A stretch of 64,000 nucleotides of DNA, from the NCBI GenBank assembly GCA_021399445.1, contig JAJTUQ010000005.1, positions 5,332,001 through 5,396,000 on the forward strand, given 5' to 3'. This DNA comes from Xylogone sp. PMI_703. Its lineage: Eukaryota > Ascomycota > Leotiomycetes. Shown here in pieces: positions 44,420 to 55,807 of the stretch. The notes below the pieces were generated by a model. That model worked only from the letters and a program-made list of their open reading frames with translations. It was not told the origin of the DNA and did not search any database. The translations under genes were made by a program, and so were the position numbers. Each line of letters begins with the position of its first letter. Position 1 is the first letter of the stretch.

Positions 44420-46138
44420 TCAATTGTTTGCCAGTCTCGTGCTCTCTCTCCACGACCATTTTTTGGCTATAGGTAAGCCTGTACAACGTCTGGTATTATG
44501 ACCTAGCTGTCCACAACCTCTACACTTCCTTTTTTGACGATTCCAAGCATTCTTTCTGACTCTTTTTGTCTTTGGCCGTCCACGAATCTTGCAAAGCTTG
44601 GGTAGGAGTACATCAGGGTTCGAAGGCAAGTCTTCTATAGAAATTGGCTTCATAAAAGTCTGATAAGTCTTGCGGTAAGACTTAATAGTATATGACCAAT
44701 GAAAATAAGCGTATGGATCCTCTACCTCAAATCTGCAAGCTGTAATTGCATGAGTACAAGGCCCTAAATATTCATCGAAGTTCATACAAGTACAAGTTCT
44801 CTCTTGAAGGTTTACAATGAACTTGGAACCAGAATCAGGAACTTATACTTGATATACCCCATTTCCTGACTCAAAAACACAATACCGGTTGCTAGATTTG
44901 AGGCGGTCTTTGAACTTGAGAAAAGGAGTATCTGCAAGTTGTGTACTTTGTTGTAAGCGGTGATATCTATCATATATTGTCTTCATAGTAGTAGACCAGA
45001 TAGCATCAACCATCTTCAATGGAGAAAGAGACCGAAGTGGATTCCAAATTGAATTTAAAGATTCTACAGCATTTGATGTATTATGGCCAAACCGTGGATA
45101 TAGAAAGGCATACCGAGCCCAAGATTCATGACAGATATTATCGACATAAGTTGCTGCAGCTTCGTTCTCTTCTTTCAGTGCTACCAAGGCTGTCTTGAAT
45201 AATTGCTCTGTCTTTGCCCAAGCACATTGCCAGAACAAAGGTCGGCATTTGACCCCATATCACTGTTGTACATTGTCAGCAATATGCTGACAACAATGAG
45301 TTACTACAACTTTTGGGAAAACTGTTTGAAGTGATGTAGCAAGGCCTTTTTCTCTATCAGACATAAAGACAAAGGTCTCACTATCCATCCATTGAAAACA
45401 ATCTTTTAAAAACTTGCAATACCATGTCCACCATTCTTTATTCTCTGTAAAAACAAGTGCCCATGACAATGGTAGGATATTGTCATTAGCATCAATTCCT
45501 ACAGCTATCATAAGCATCATCTGAAACTTTGACTTTGTATGGCAAGCATCTAAAGCTACAAACTTCCTAAGCCATCGGCATGCTTTTTTCAATGCTGCTG
45601 GAGCAAAAGCAGCTGCTCGAAAATGGCCTTGATCATCTATATCAAACAAAGCTTCATTCTCAGGATCTGAATCTTCTAGTGTTTGCATATATGCTGGGAA
45701 TTTTGCAAAGCAATCAGCTTCCTTGCCTTCAATTTCCTCTAATAGCGCCTGCTTAAGACGATGAGCTTGCAGATAACTAATAGTATTGCTAAACTGCAAA
45801 CGTTCCGTGGCTTGAATCTGAGCTGCCGTCAAAGTCCTGTCATTGACAAGAGAAGCTCTGTGATAGTCTTTTAAATACCATAAAGCTGAAGATTGCTTGT
45901 TTTTATAGTGATTGGCAGGACTACAAGAATGAGCAATAAGAATGGTAATAACAACGCCCTTTTTCTTAAGCAAAGAGGCTCTGATCCTGAATTTACAAAC
46001 AGGATCTTTGCATACAACAATATGACGGCGACAGTCTGACTTATACACTTTGTAAGACTCTCCTTCGTCTAGTACATGACGATTAATAGCATTCCGGGCC
46101 TCCTCAATAGTAGAGAACAAGTCGTTGACTGTAAGCAT
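44420..46138 (-). pseudogene. MULE transposase with SWIM and CCHC zinc fingers, two nonsense codons
   Basis: One continuous minus-strand frame of about 572 codons (MLTVNDLFSTIEEARNAINR...) interrupted only by a TGA at 45260-45262 (after NVQQ) and a TAA at 44843-44845 (after GVYQV); no frameshift. N-terminal FAR1/FLYWCH-like region (YKVYKSDCRRHIVVCKDPVC), MULE DDE core (FVALDACHTKSKF, FMSDREKGL, THCCQHIADN), SWIM finger (CTCMNFDEYLGPCTHAI) and a terminal knuckle CRGCGQLGHNTRRC. As read it cannot make a full protein. Read-through, trans-complementation or recent inactivation are the options. Confidence 0.88.
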
Positions 46139-46213
46139 TGCGACAATGATAATATATTAAGATAGAATAGCTTTCAGATCAAAGGTTGATTGAAAGAGCG
46201 GTGTAAAAACTAG

Positions 46214-46299
46214 TAGGGTGGCATGGCAGATATATAAATTATTTTGGGTGGCATGCGAGATATAAAATTTATTTTGGGTGGCATGGCAGATATTTGCCG
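46214..46299 (-). repeat. MULE right terminal inverted repeat
   Basis: Reverse complement of 44200-44285. Confidence 0.93.
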
Positions 46300-46450
46300 C
46301 TATTTATAATAAGGTGAGCGCTACAAAAGTCTAATATATCTGCTATGTGTATATGGTAGTCGCTTTCCCGCAATAACCGTTCATCATTCTGCTGTAAGTG
46401 CAGTTGCCGAGTTAGCCTACCCCATGGACCTTTCGATAAATTCAATAATC

Positions 46451-47561
46451 CTATATTTCAGTAGGCCTCTTGTGCATAACGGTTGAGGAAGCCTAGAGTA
46501 AGGTTTATATTAGCCCAAGTGTGTCCAGTAGACATGAAAGTTGACAAGATTTGGCACCCTCACTTGGTAGTTGGGAACAACGAGCGTGTCAGCAACGACA
46601 ACATTTTCTCTTCGCGTGGCAGCGAAGACAACAACTTCAGCAACATCATCAGGGGCCAAAGGGTCACAGCCACTGCAACATTTATCTGGTCAGAAAACCT
46701 TGTTCATGGGCATAATAGGTTGAAAATGATGGTAGACTCACGCGTATATGGCGTCTGCTTTAGATTTATCGCCGTAAGACCGGACAACAGAAAATTCCTA
46801 ACGTTGGAGTAGCAGAGTTAGACGTTGAACTGGGCCTTGATGCTCTAACTACTCACCGTCTTGACCTGTCCTGGATCAATCTCAATGACTCGAATACGCG
46901 TAGCAATAAGCTCCTTGCGCAAGCTCTCAGTAAAACCGCGAATAGCAGCCTTTGTAGCGCAATAAATGGAGTTATCCGGAAAGGGGTCACGGCCAGCAAT
47001 AGAACCGATATTGATGATGTCGCCCTGGCCGCCATTTGGGCGTTTAAGAAAGATGGGCATTACGGCCTGGGTCATATTAACGAGGCCAGTGACGTTGGTA
47101 CTGAACATGATGTTCATATCGTCCTCAGCAATGTCCGGGCTACGGGCGAGACCCTTGGCGAGGCCACTATCATTGCGTTCTAATTTAGCAAGAATTTTAT
47201 TTTTCGGGCGCGGAAAATATACAGAAATAAGAGAGAGTGGTGGAGATAGTACGTACGCATTATTAACGAGGACGTCAATGTTACGCCACTCTTCTGGAAG
47301 GTGTCTGACGAAACTCCTGACCTCTTCTGCATTACTCACATCGAGCTTGACAGGAAGGATCTTAACCCCAGTGCCCACCTCGACCGTGATCCTTGCAGCT
47401 ACCTCCTTGAGTGCATCGATACGGCGAGCAGTGAGAATCAGCCGTAGATCCTGTGGGCTGATCCGAGCAAATTCAATAGCAATAGATTTACCGATGCCAG
47501 ATGAGGCTCCTGTAATGACGATTGTCTTGCCGGTGAGACGCTTTCCAGCAGCAGTCGCCAT
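46451..47561 (-). CDS. NADP-dependent short-chain dehydrogenase (YMR226c/YdfG-like)
   Basis: Five exons on the minus strand: 47257-47561, 46857-47166, 46742-46797, 46564-46672 and 46451-46492, 273 residues. Introns (59-90 nt) all have GT/AG ends, and phases agree. Motifs: TGASSGIGKS (cofactor), LVNNAG (restored by the first splice), NIGSIAGRDPFPDNSIYCATKAA with Ser, Tyr and Lys catalytic residues, then DPGQVKTEFSVVR. The small last exon gives ASSTVMHKRPTEI. The C-terminus (VVVADTLVVPNYQ) is like yeast YMR226c, a serine/3-hydroxy acid dehydrogenase of broad specificity. It is divergent from the SnoaL-like gene. Confidence 0.9.
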
Positions 47562-48181
47562 AGTGTATAGGTAGTCAAAATGGAAATAGATAAACTTCGA
47601 GGGCTGGTGAGGATGACTGCAGAGGGGATGACTGCAGAGGGAGGATCTCGGTTTGCGAAAGATGGTAAAAATGAATGAGGCCACGAGAGCAATTGATGGA
47701 TGTGATGAAGAGAAGGATGAAGAGGGAGAAAGAGGGAAAGGAGCTTTGTCACGAGTTGGTACTGGCCTTCTGTCTACCCCTTGACATCACGACCTGTTGA
47801 AGGCACCAAACCGTTACTCCCATTTGGGATAGCAACAAGAGAAGCCCTGGAGAAAATACGCACATTAATCATCACAACGCACTCCAATCCTATGGACTCT
47901 AGATAGAGGCTAGTTATCGACTATTCGAGTGGAATTGGTAATCATGTGAGCCTTATTAATGAAGGGTACTATGAGATAAGAGAATCATTGCAGAATTTCG
48001 GGGTTAACAACACAGTTATCTGATACGGGATTATTTAAGTTAGTGAGCGCCAAAGTGCTTGTCTATCATCATGCCAACACAATATTCTAGTTTCAAGATC
48101 TGTAGATCTTTAACACATTTGACTTGTTATCTGTCTTCTAGTTTTATTAGGTCTTCTAATATTTACAATTACGCGGCAGTT
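47562..48181. promoter_or_regulatory. Divergent upstream region of SDR and SnoaL-like genes
   Basis: 620 nt with no gene. The part next to the SDR (47620-47750) is purine-rich on the plus strand (GAGGATGACTGCAGAGGG repeated partly as GGGATGACTGCAGAGGGAGG). Confidence 0.45.
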
Positions 48182-48681
48182 ATGGCGAGCAATGGATATA
48201 GCCCCCTTTATCCCCAGGACGCCAACTTGCTTGATCCAGAGATCCAGAAATTCATCTCGAAGTTCTACGAAGTCTCAGACAATCCCGAACTGAACGAGGT
48301 CTGGGTTGACTGCTTCACCAAGGATGCCGAGGTCACAATGGGACCTGATGGAGGCAAGGGAAAGAAAGGTGAGTTCCACCGGATATAGGCCTTCTGTCAA
48401 CTTTGGAGCCGAGTGGAGCTTGTGTGTCGACTGACAGGTGAACAGAACTCCACGGACTGCGAAGCCGGGTGTGGTCAGTGGTCGCGTCACGCAAGCACAC
48501 GGTCACCAAAGTATTCCCATCATGGTTTGGCGGTTCACAAGAGTACGAGGTGATGCTGTTCGGTGAAGTCGCTCGGAGAAAGAAGGATGGATCTTCCGGT
48601 GTCTTTTCCTGGGCTGGACATGCAGTTCTGAAGAAAGGAGTGGAGGACTGGAAATTTTCTTATTATAGAGTCTGGCAGTAA
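48182..48681 (+). CDS. SnoaL-like / NTF2-fold protein
   Basis: Exons 48182-48368 and 48446-48681, 140 residues. The 77-nt intron splits a Glu codon. The pattern PEIQKFISKFYEVSDNPELNEVWVDCFTKDAEVTMGP, then LHGLRSRVWSVVASRKHTVTKVFPS, is the cone-shaped SnoaL/NTF2 fold seen in small fungal proteins, often polyketide cyclase-like or stress-related. No catalytic assignment is possible. Confidence 0.85.
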
Positions 48682-50058
48682 ATTATGAATATGTGCTGAG
48701 GGTTTTGTAGAATTTGGTGTGAACATGGAATCAATACCTGAAATCAATATTTGATTATGAGCCGGCAATTTAGAATCGAATTGCAAGGCTCCATAAGCCC
48801 TACATATGGCTTCAGTTAGTCAATATATGTAGTTGTTCAGTTAGTTTAGTTTTTTATATTGTGTGAGCCTGTTACGATTGGTGACTGTAGACTTTGCAAG
48901 AAGTTTCTTCTTGGGGCCACCTTCTGGAGCTAGTTGCTAGGTTCTCAAGATATCAGCAGCTAAATAAGGTATATGCCTGATAGCAGTAAAATCTAAGCTA
49001 TTAACACAATCTGTTCTCTTCCCCGCTCTGCCAGACTGACCCGATTTTTAGATTATTCTGCTAATCCACGGTGGTAATGCACAATAGTCATTTTTCTGAA
49101 GAAGGCCATACAGATTCTTAATTTAATCCACTATACAATGGACAAGAGACAAGTTGCTTTGGCTAATATCGGCGATAGCCAACTATCCTTGCATTTAGTA
49201 ATCATAAACAGTCGTAGCTATGTTAGAATTAGTGGGCTGGGGCTGAAGATATATATAGATAGTTTACCGGAGACGAGATAAGCGATGTAAGCGATACCAT
49301 TAGCTTTCTAATTCCTACTCGAGGGTATTAATGTCCTGGTACTATTCTAAGTCTCTATTCCTTAACTAACCTCGGTAATGTACTACTAGTAAATAGATAT
49401 ATTAGTAATGCACAAACTAGATTAGGAAGCTTCACGGAATCCCTCTCCAGGACCATAGCCAGGGTAATAGGGACACAGGCATCTGGCTTACATACTGAGA
49501 AATTTCGGGATTGATTAATATGCTTAGATTTTCTAGGATCTACCACAATTCGAGTACGACATCAGCCATCGAACTTTCAAGATAGAGCAAAAGCAAGGAT
49601 CTAGCATGCTTCAATTCGTATACTGCTTACTTCCAAGAAAGAAGGAACGTGTACCTTCATATAGGTCGGTTAGTATTGGTAGCTGAAAACTATTCTGGAT
49701 GCAGTGCTGGATGGCAGTGCTAATCGCCGAAGTGTTGTGGTTAGATCCTGTAAAGTCCAAAATCCTACATTGCAAGATCCATCCGCGGCCGACTCCAGCA
49801 ACTCAAGTTCCTCCGCGACCTAAGGCTCAGTTAGTTGATGCTCTGGGCCTTTGGAGATTTGAAAGCAGAATAGGTCGGTATCTCACAATGACTGCGGTCA
49901 ACTTGTTGACGTACATCAAAATTAGTTAGCATATAATAAGTTTTATCAGCGCTTCCAAATGCCCAAGTGCAACAGTACAGCAGAAGTATCTAGCATATTT
50001 AAGGAGCACAAACAAATCTAACATTCCGAATTCCCAAGCCAAAGCACCAATAACAAGT
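48682..50058. other. Intergenic, no gene seen
   Basis: 1.4 kb of AT-rich DNA. TATATATAG near 49251 and CATATTTAAG near 49992 are possible TATA elements; the second is about 65 nt before the next start. Confidence 0.5.
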
Positions 50059-51230
50059 ATGAGAACCACCTTTTTCCTTGTGGCCCTTTCCGGCCTCGCT
50101 GCAGCAGTTCCTTGCAGTTCGATCCCACCAGGCTCTCCACAGCACGATGGTTTTCCGAACCCCAACGCTACCCAGCTTGAAAGCATCAATAAGCGCGCAG
50201 ATGGCAGCTTGTCCAACGCACCTCCACCACCGAAGCTGGGACCCGGCAGCATCACGGCCTTTCAGGCTCTGGCATTTGGCGAAGAATTCGAAGTTGCCTA
50301 CTTCCAATCCTTGCTCGATAATGTGACCAACAATGTACCTGGCTTTGAGACTTACGGTACCTATGGGAAGAAAGAGCTGCAGAAGATCCTCACAACGATT
50401 GTCGCAGTAAGTCGCACGGTCACAGTACCGATACCATACCATCTATGCATAGACACTAACCGGATGCCTAGCAAGAAGAGCTTCATTCCATAAACGCCAT
50501 CAGTACCTTGCAACATTTCAATCAAACCGCCCCCTTACCGTGCAAGTATCAATTTCCGACGACCAATATCCGTGATGCTATCGCCGTCGCTGAGAGCTTT
50601 ACTCTGCTTGTCATTGGCGCTTTGCAGGACACTGCGCAAACGCTGGCCGACAATGGCGATAACGGTGTTGAACGTATCCTTGGCTCTGCTATCGGACAGG
50701 AGGGTGAGCAAGGAGGATTCTATCGCCTACTTCTTGGCCGTGTGCCATCTGAGAAGCCCTTCCTCACCACTTCTGTTGCTTCATTTACCTTCTCTCACCT
50801 CTATAATAACTTCGTCATCCCAGGCTCCTGTCCCTTCAATATAGCAGATATCAACATCACCATATTTGCTCCGCTGTGGGTTGCCGACCCTCTTAAGGGG
50901 ATGGATATTCGGCCTAAAGACCAGAAGCTCAAATTCACAGCTGATCTTCGTAATGTCAGCGCTGCACAATCATTTATTGGTGGCGATGGTGAGGGCCTCT
51001 TTATCACTTACTACACCGGTCAGTTGCTGCCTATTAGTGAGCCTGTCTCTAAGGTTACCTGGGAAGGAAGTAAGGGAACTTTCGAGGCCTTCTTTCCCTT
51101 TGAGGAGAATGTGATGCAGGGACTGTCTATCGCTGCTCTGACAACTCAATCCAACTTCTCAGATCCTGCTGCCGTTCCAGATGCGACCTTGGCGGCCCCG
51201 GCCATCATCCAGGTCAATGACCTCTTTTAG
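50059..51230 (+). CDS. Secreted ferritin-like 'late sexual development' family protein
   Basis: Exons 50059-50406 and 50472-51230, 368 residues, joined in phase 0 by a 65-nt intron. Signal peptide MRTTFFLVALSGLAAAVP. Then a proline-rich linker (NAPPPPKLGPGS) and a ferritin-like helical bundle: FQALAFGEEFEVAYFQSLL (first Glu set), IVAQEELHSINAI (ExxH di-iron motif formed across the splice), and AESFTLLVIGALQDTAQ with IGQEGEQGGFYR. The C-terminal half is beta-rich. It resembles Aspergillus late sexual development (LsdA-like) proteins, whose biochemical role is unknown. Extracellular or wall location is expected. Confidence 0.85.
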
Positions 51231-51962
51231 GTATGAGGGCCTGACAGATAGACGGTAGCAGCATGTAGTAAGATAGATTATAAAGTATAATGCATTTGTC
51301 AAATCAAATTCTGGCTGAAGTAATTTGAAGAACTCATTACTGTCGACTAGTTATTCCAGCAGTGTACGACGGTGTTGGTTTTTGTCATTCTAGATAGACT
51401 TACAAAATGATTAACTGGAAACGCATGTGGCCTCAATGACCTAGAAGCCCGATCTCAGCGTAAGACACCAAATCACGTGCTGCTGGTTTGAGCTATGATG
51501 ATTAAGCAGCGCGGACTGTGACAATCTGCCAGCGTTTGCCCTGGTAAATTTTTGGTTTAAGTCGTCATTTCCTGTCCATATAATTTAGCTTTTTGGTAGA
51601 CGAACAACCGTGGTCGAATAAAGTGTGGGCCTCCACTGCTTCTACGGTGCGCACGGTCCGGGTTTGCACCGTTATGCTAGCGAGCGTCGATCTGCCGCCG
51701 CTAACCCAGATTTGGCAGGCGCTAGATCGCCGCGGCAAACTAGCCGAGGAAGCGCCAAGAGTCAGCTGCAGCCTGGAATCGGCCCAGCATGGAGCCGAGA
51801 GCTGAGGGGCTTATTGCTTAATTGCATTTTCTACTCCTGCTCCATTGCTCTAACATAAAATACAGTGTATCGCAGAGTACGATAGCACGCTTCACAGGTG
51901 TCAGCGACCGGTCACTTCTTCTCTACTAGTACCTTACTTTTATATGCTCATCGCACGTTGGA
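51231..51962. other. Intergenic, no gene seen
   Basis: No supported gene. The stretch 51620-51800 is GC-richer than its surroundings and open in two frames, but without homology. Confidence 0.5.
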
Positions 51963-53875
51963 ATGGCACAGCAAACTGCTGATGGGGTCCTCCAGTCGGA
52001 GGAGGTGGGGTCCGCATCTATCCACCTACAGAAATTAGCAACGGACGGCGGAAGAAACCACTCCGTGACCAACGTACAAGCTGGAAGCGCTCGCAATCTT
52101 GAAGGAGGTCGATTGGTCCTCTTGCTAATATGTCTGTGTCTGGGTAGTTTCCTCGTTGGCTATGTACGTACGCTACAGCCCGGAGGTTGTATTATTTTTT
52201 GGTGGCCCAAGTAGAGAGGATTAAGTGCTAATAGTCTCGGATTTCTAAGGATAGTAGCTGTATAGGGACCCTTGCTCCGGTCATCACGGATCAACTTCAC
52301 GCTCTTAACGATCTGGGATGGTTCCAGCCAGTGTAGTACGTTTTCCACAACCCCCAGATAATCGTTAAATCGCTCCAGACTGACCAGTGTTGTCTAAGCT
52401 TGGTTGCACTCTGTGCGCCCATGTTGATCCTAGGACAACTGTATAGCCTCTATTCGATGAAGACACTTTACATGGCAGCCTTCTCAATTTTTGTCATTGG
52501 CTCAGTCCTGACCGCCGCCGCACCATCACCGACATCCTTTATTCTTGGTCGTGCGTTGAGCGGTTTAGGAGCAGCGGGAATTAATTCAGGCATAACATGT
52601 AAGTCTCTCTTACCTTCTGGTCGTTGCTATTGGGAACTCATGTCCTACCAGCATCATTGCAAACACTGTCCCGCTCGAACGGCGACCCATGATATTAGGA
52701 ATATGCGGCGGCTTGGAATGCGCTGCTCTTGCTTTCGGCCCTTTGATAAGTGGGACGATAGCTAATTATACAACATGGAGAGTCAGCTTTTACATCCTCA
52801 TTCCGTTGGGAGTCGCGGTTATCATCACCGTTTTCTTCAGCATAAGTCACCTTCGTCACCCGGAGAAAGCGCACCTTAACAGGAAGGAAAGACTGGAGCA
52901 CATCGACTGGATAGGCCTCGCGACAGAATTACCGTTGACTGCTTGCTTGGTGCTAGGTCTTCAGTGGGCTCGCACACTGTATCCGTGGGCCAATTGGAGG
53001 ATCATTCTCCTGCTCACGCTAACAGGGGCGCTCTTGGGCATTTTCTTCTTTGCCGAGTACAAAGCTGGAGATCGCAGCTTGATTTCATTGAAGATGCTGC
53101 GTCAACGGACGGTGGCTTTCGCTCGCCTGACCACCTTTTGCAATTTCGCAGCTATGGGCCATTTCGTTCTACGTAAGTCGCACTCCATACCTCTACTCAG
53201 GCATGTATATAGAGAAACATAGCACTGACTAAATAGTAGCTGCCTTTATACTTCCAAGCAGTGCGCGGGGCAAGCACACTGGCGTCTGGTCTCATGTATC
53301 TACCTATGGCTTTAAGCATGTCCATCTTCGCGCTGCTCGGTGGGCCAATAACGACTTACATAGGCTACTACAGTCCGACCTTAGCAACGAGCAGCGTGTT
53401 AACCGTCATAGGAACGGGCCTCATAACCACTTTACGGCCTGATTCTCCTGCTGCAAAGTGGATATCATATCAGATCATCTACGGCATCGGCATTGGCCTG
53501 GCTTTTCAGCCACCTTTCATCGCTGTGCAAACGGTCTTGGGGAATAGCACGGTGCCTACTGCCTTGGTTCTTTTGAACTTTGTTCAAATTCTTGGCGGCA
53601 TCATCGTTTTATCCATTGCGCAAAATGTTTTCCTCACCAAACTTGCTAGCAATCTTTCTACAGTGGTACCGCAATTCAATATGACTTCAATCCTGACCAG
53701 CGGTGCGCTCAACCTTGTGGATTCAGTCCCAGCAGACCATCGAGATCTAGTCCTCATTGCCTACAACAAAGCGCTTGTGGATGTGTTTTATATCGCGTTG
53801 GGTCTTTCCGGCTTGACTGTCCTCAGTACTCTTGGTATCGAATTCAAGCGCATCAAAGCGAAAAAGCGAGAATAG
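51963..53875 (+). pseudogene. MFS transporter, DHA2 (14-TM) type, reading frame probably broken
   Basis: Exons that I can support by homology: 51963-52163, 52250-52335, 52399-52598, 52652-53172 and about 53240-53875. They encode NLEGGRLVLLLICLCLGSFLVGY, DSSCIGTLAPVITDQLHALNDLGWFQP, the TM4 segment FILGRALSGLGAAGI, NTVPLERRPMILGICGG and LPLYFQAVRGAS, the classic DHA2 order. The first two introns are clean. At the third (after 52598) and fourth (after 53172) junctions the only good GT/AG pairs join the flanking frames off by one base. Either indels have broken the gene or an unusual splice is used. DHA2 pumps export toxins or metabolites. Confidence 0.75.
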
Positions 53876-54174
53876 ATCCGTCAGAGTAAAACTGCAATAG
53901 CTAGCTAACTATCCGGGGAGACAGTGATAGATACTTCATCTGCAGCCCTTTCTTGCACTAGATTGACTGCAATTTTTGGCAATAGTGGACAATATTGTAT
54001 TTCATGAGGATCCGGCCGAAGGCAATCTTTGTTCTTTGAACTTCTGAAAGTGTAATAATTCTAGAGTGCTTTCAATTGATAATCTATATTTGAATTACAC
54101 TATAATCAAAATTATAATGTTGACTGTTCCAAATCTTGAATTTACAAATCACTTCATCGGATATGGCTTCGACT
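53876..54174. other. Intergenic, no gene seen
   Basis: About 300 nt of AT-rich DNA between the transporter remnant and the next fragment. Confidence 0.5.
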
Positions 54175-54618
54175 TCATTCAGTAGAAAACGCAGTTTTAC
54201 CATTCTCAGCCTCAACTTTCCCAATACGTTCGCGCATTGCAGCTACAACGAGGGCACCTTAGCTGGCAAATATAGTCGCATTTACGCTCTTAAGAAGCTC
54301 TTCGTGTTGTCCTGGAAGAAGTGTTTCCAACTCTTCATGAGCTTCCGCCATGAGCTGAGGGTCGAATTTGCTTTCCAGCACCCTTTGCGCAGCATCATTG
54401 GCTTTCTGATTGATGGCCGGGTCCAGCTCCTGCTGCGTGGCTAATCATTTTACTGATAGAGATGGGATTTGTTCCCGGTTTATATTACGTACCTGCATGT
54501 TGGCTCTCAAGTCAATTACTGGAGTCCACCATTGCGAGGACGCTTTTAGATCCTGGTCCGGATGCTCTGCTTGGACTTTTGCAACACGCTCAGCCATACG
54601 GGTCTGCCTGTCATTGAC
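54175..54618 (-). pseudogene. Fragment of unrecognised helical protein with premature stop
   Basis: The minus strand reads VNDRQTRMAERVAKVQAEHP...RANMQ (54493-54618), a 60-nt intron with GTACGT donor, then QELDPAINQKANDAAQ... (54175-54432). A TAA at 54259-54261 (after ATIFAS) interrupts a frame that otherwise continues to ERIGKVEAENGKTAFSTE. Strongly helical, charged sequence. I do not recognise a family and see no N-terminal start. Confidence 0.5.
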
Positions 54619-54689
54619 CTGCAGGTGAGTCGCACTTTACGTTACCTGCATAGTAGGGTTTTCGCTGGCGAAATGTAATTCAGGCGGGT

Positions 54690-55807
54690 GATATGTATCT
54701 CATGGGACTTGAACCTGATGCTCGCAGCATTTGATGCTGGATACTGCAAAACGGGATCGGATGCAAATTATGACTCCGTCTACCCCGATCCTCTTCCCGA
54801 TGGCTACAACAGCTCGGATTGTGGTACTGTTAAACCTCCACGAACCCCCGCTATCACGTACGCATTTGATGAAGCTTCCTACTCCGACGCTTATATTGAG
54901 CGCCAGTGTCTGGAGTTCCTCAAACTTGGCCTTCAAGGCACAACTGTACTGACCGGGTCCGGTGATAGGGGCTCTGAGGACCAGCTGGGAGAATGCATCG
55001 ATTTGGATACAGGTACGCCGAATGCCACCAGTAGTCGTTTTGCTTCTGTCTTTCCCGCTTCTTGTCCTTGGCTCACGGTCGTCGGGGGCACCCAATTACA
55101 GCTAGCTAATCGGAAACGGAGTGATGGAGCTATTCCCCCGGATGAGGCATCACTGCAAGATAATGTGACAATCTCAGGCAGAGCGTTCAGTCACCATTTC
55201 TCAGTACCGAGGCACCAGGCCGGTCTCCCTAAGCATTTACTTTCACAGCAGTCCAGAGCTCGAGACACATTTTGCCCACTTGTCCAGACAAGGATACTTC
55301 AACCCGCAAGGACGAAGCTACCCAGATGTATCTGCCCTGGCTCTAGGTTATCTAATCATCATGTACGGGGAGTATTATAGTGTTAAAGGGACTTCTGCTT
55401 CCACACCTGTTATTGCATCGATGATAGCGCGAGTAAATGATGCCCGGTTGCACGTTGGAAAGGGCACGATAGGATTCATAAACCCCGTCTTGTATGGTTT
55501 CAAGGACGATATCACACGTGACGTAAGGAATGGTTTTAATAGCGGCTGCGGTGTAAGTGCATTCCTTGCTATCAAGGGCTGGGATGCCGTTACGGGTTTG
55601 GGGAGCGTGGATTTTGAGAAGTTGTTGGAGGTGTACGCCCGGTTGCCTTGTGGCAAATCAAGTAGATACATAATAGAAGATTTCAACTTGATCTTTAGTC
55701 TTGGCAAACTGTCTGGACTGGGTAGTACCTATGAAGTTCAGGCAAAAGACCTGTGGATATTCAGATGCCAAGATAAGCCGGTTACAAGTAACCCGATTAC
55801 ATTCTAA
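54690..55807 (+). pseudogene. Sedolisin (tripeptidyl-peptidase S53) remnant, 5'-truncated and frameshifted
   Basis: Homology begins within the catalytic domain (LNLMLAAFDAGYCKTGSD, TPAITYAFDEASYSDAYIERQC, LGLQGTTVLTGSGDRGSED, PASCPWLTVVGGTQL), so the pro-region and the Glu/Asp catalytic pair are missing. A frameshift near 55215-55240 moves the match to ELETHFAHLSRQGYFNPQGRSYPDVSAL. The nucleophile box YYSVKGTSASTPVIASMIARVNDARL and the Ca-binding end GWDAVTGLGSVDFEKLLEVYARLP are kept. The usual stop after this is lost, and the frame runs on to 55807. Family members are secreted acid proteases. This copy cannot be functional. Confidence 0.85.

Larger units (their letters stand above)
44191..46308. 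mobile_element. Mutator-like element (MULE) with TIRs and 9-bp target duplication
   Basis: A 2100-bp element (44200-46299) with 86-bp terminal inverted repeats that match perfectly as far as I can align. It is flanked by the direct duplication CTATTTATA at 44191-44199 and 46300-46308. A 9-bp duplication is diagnostic for Mutator-like elements. Perfect ends and intact duplication mean a young insertion, although the transposase has two stops. Confidence 0.93.

Noticed and set aside
46483..46812. Plus-strand 109-codon frame
   Set aside because: It overlaps the 3' exons and introns of the minus-strand SDR gene, which joins in frame with conserved motifs.
46966..47574. Plus-strand 202-codon frame
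   Set aside because: Antisense shadow of the SDR gene.
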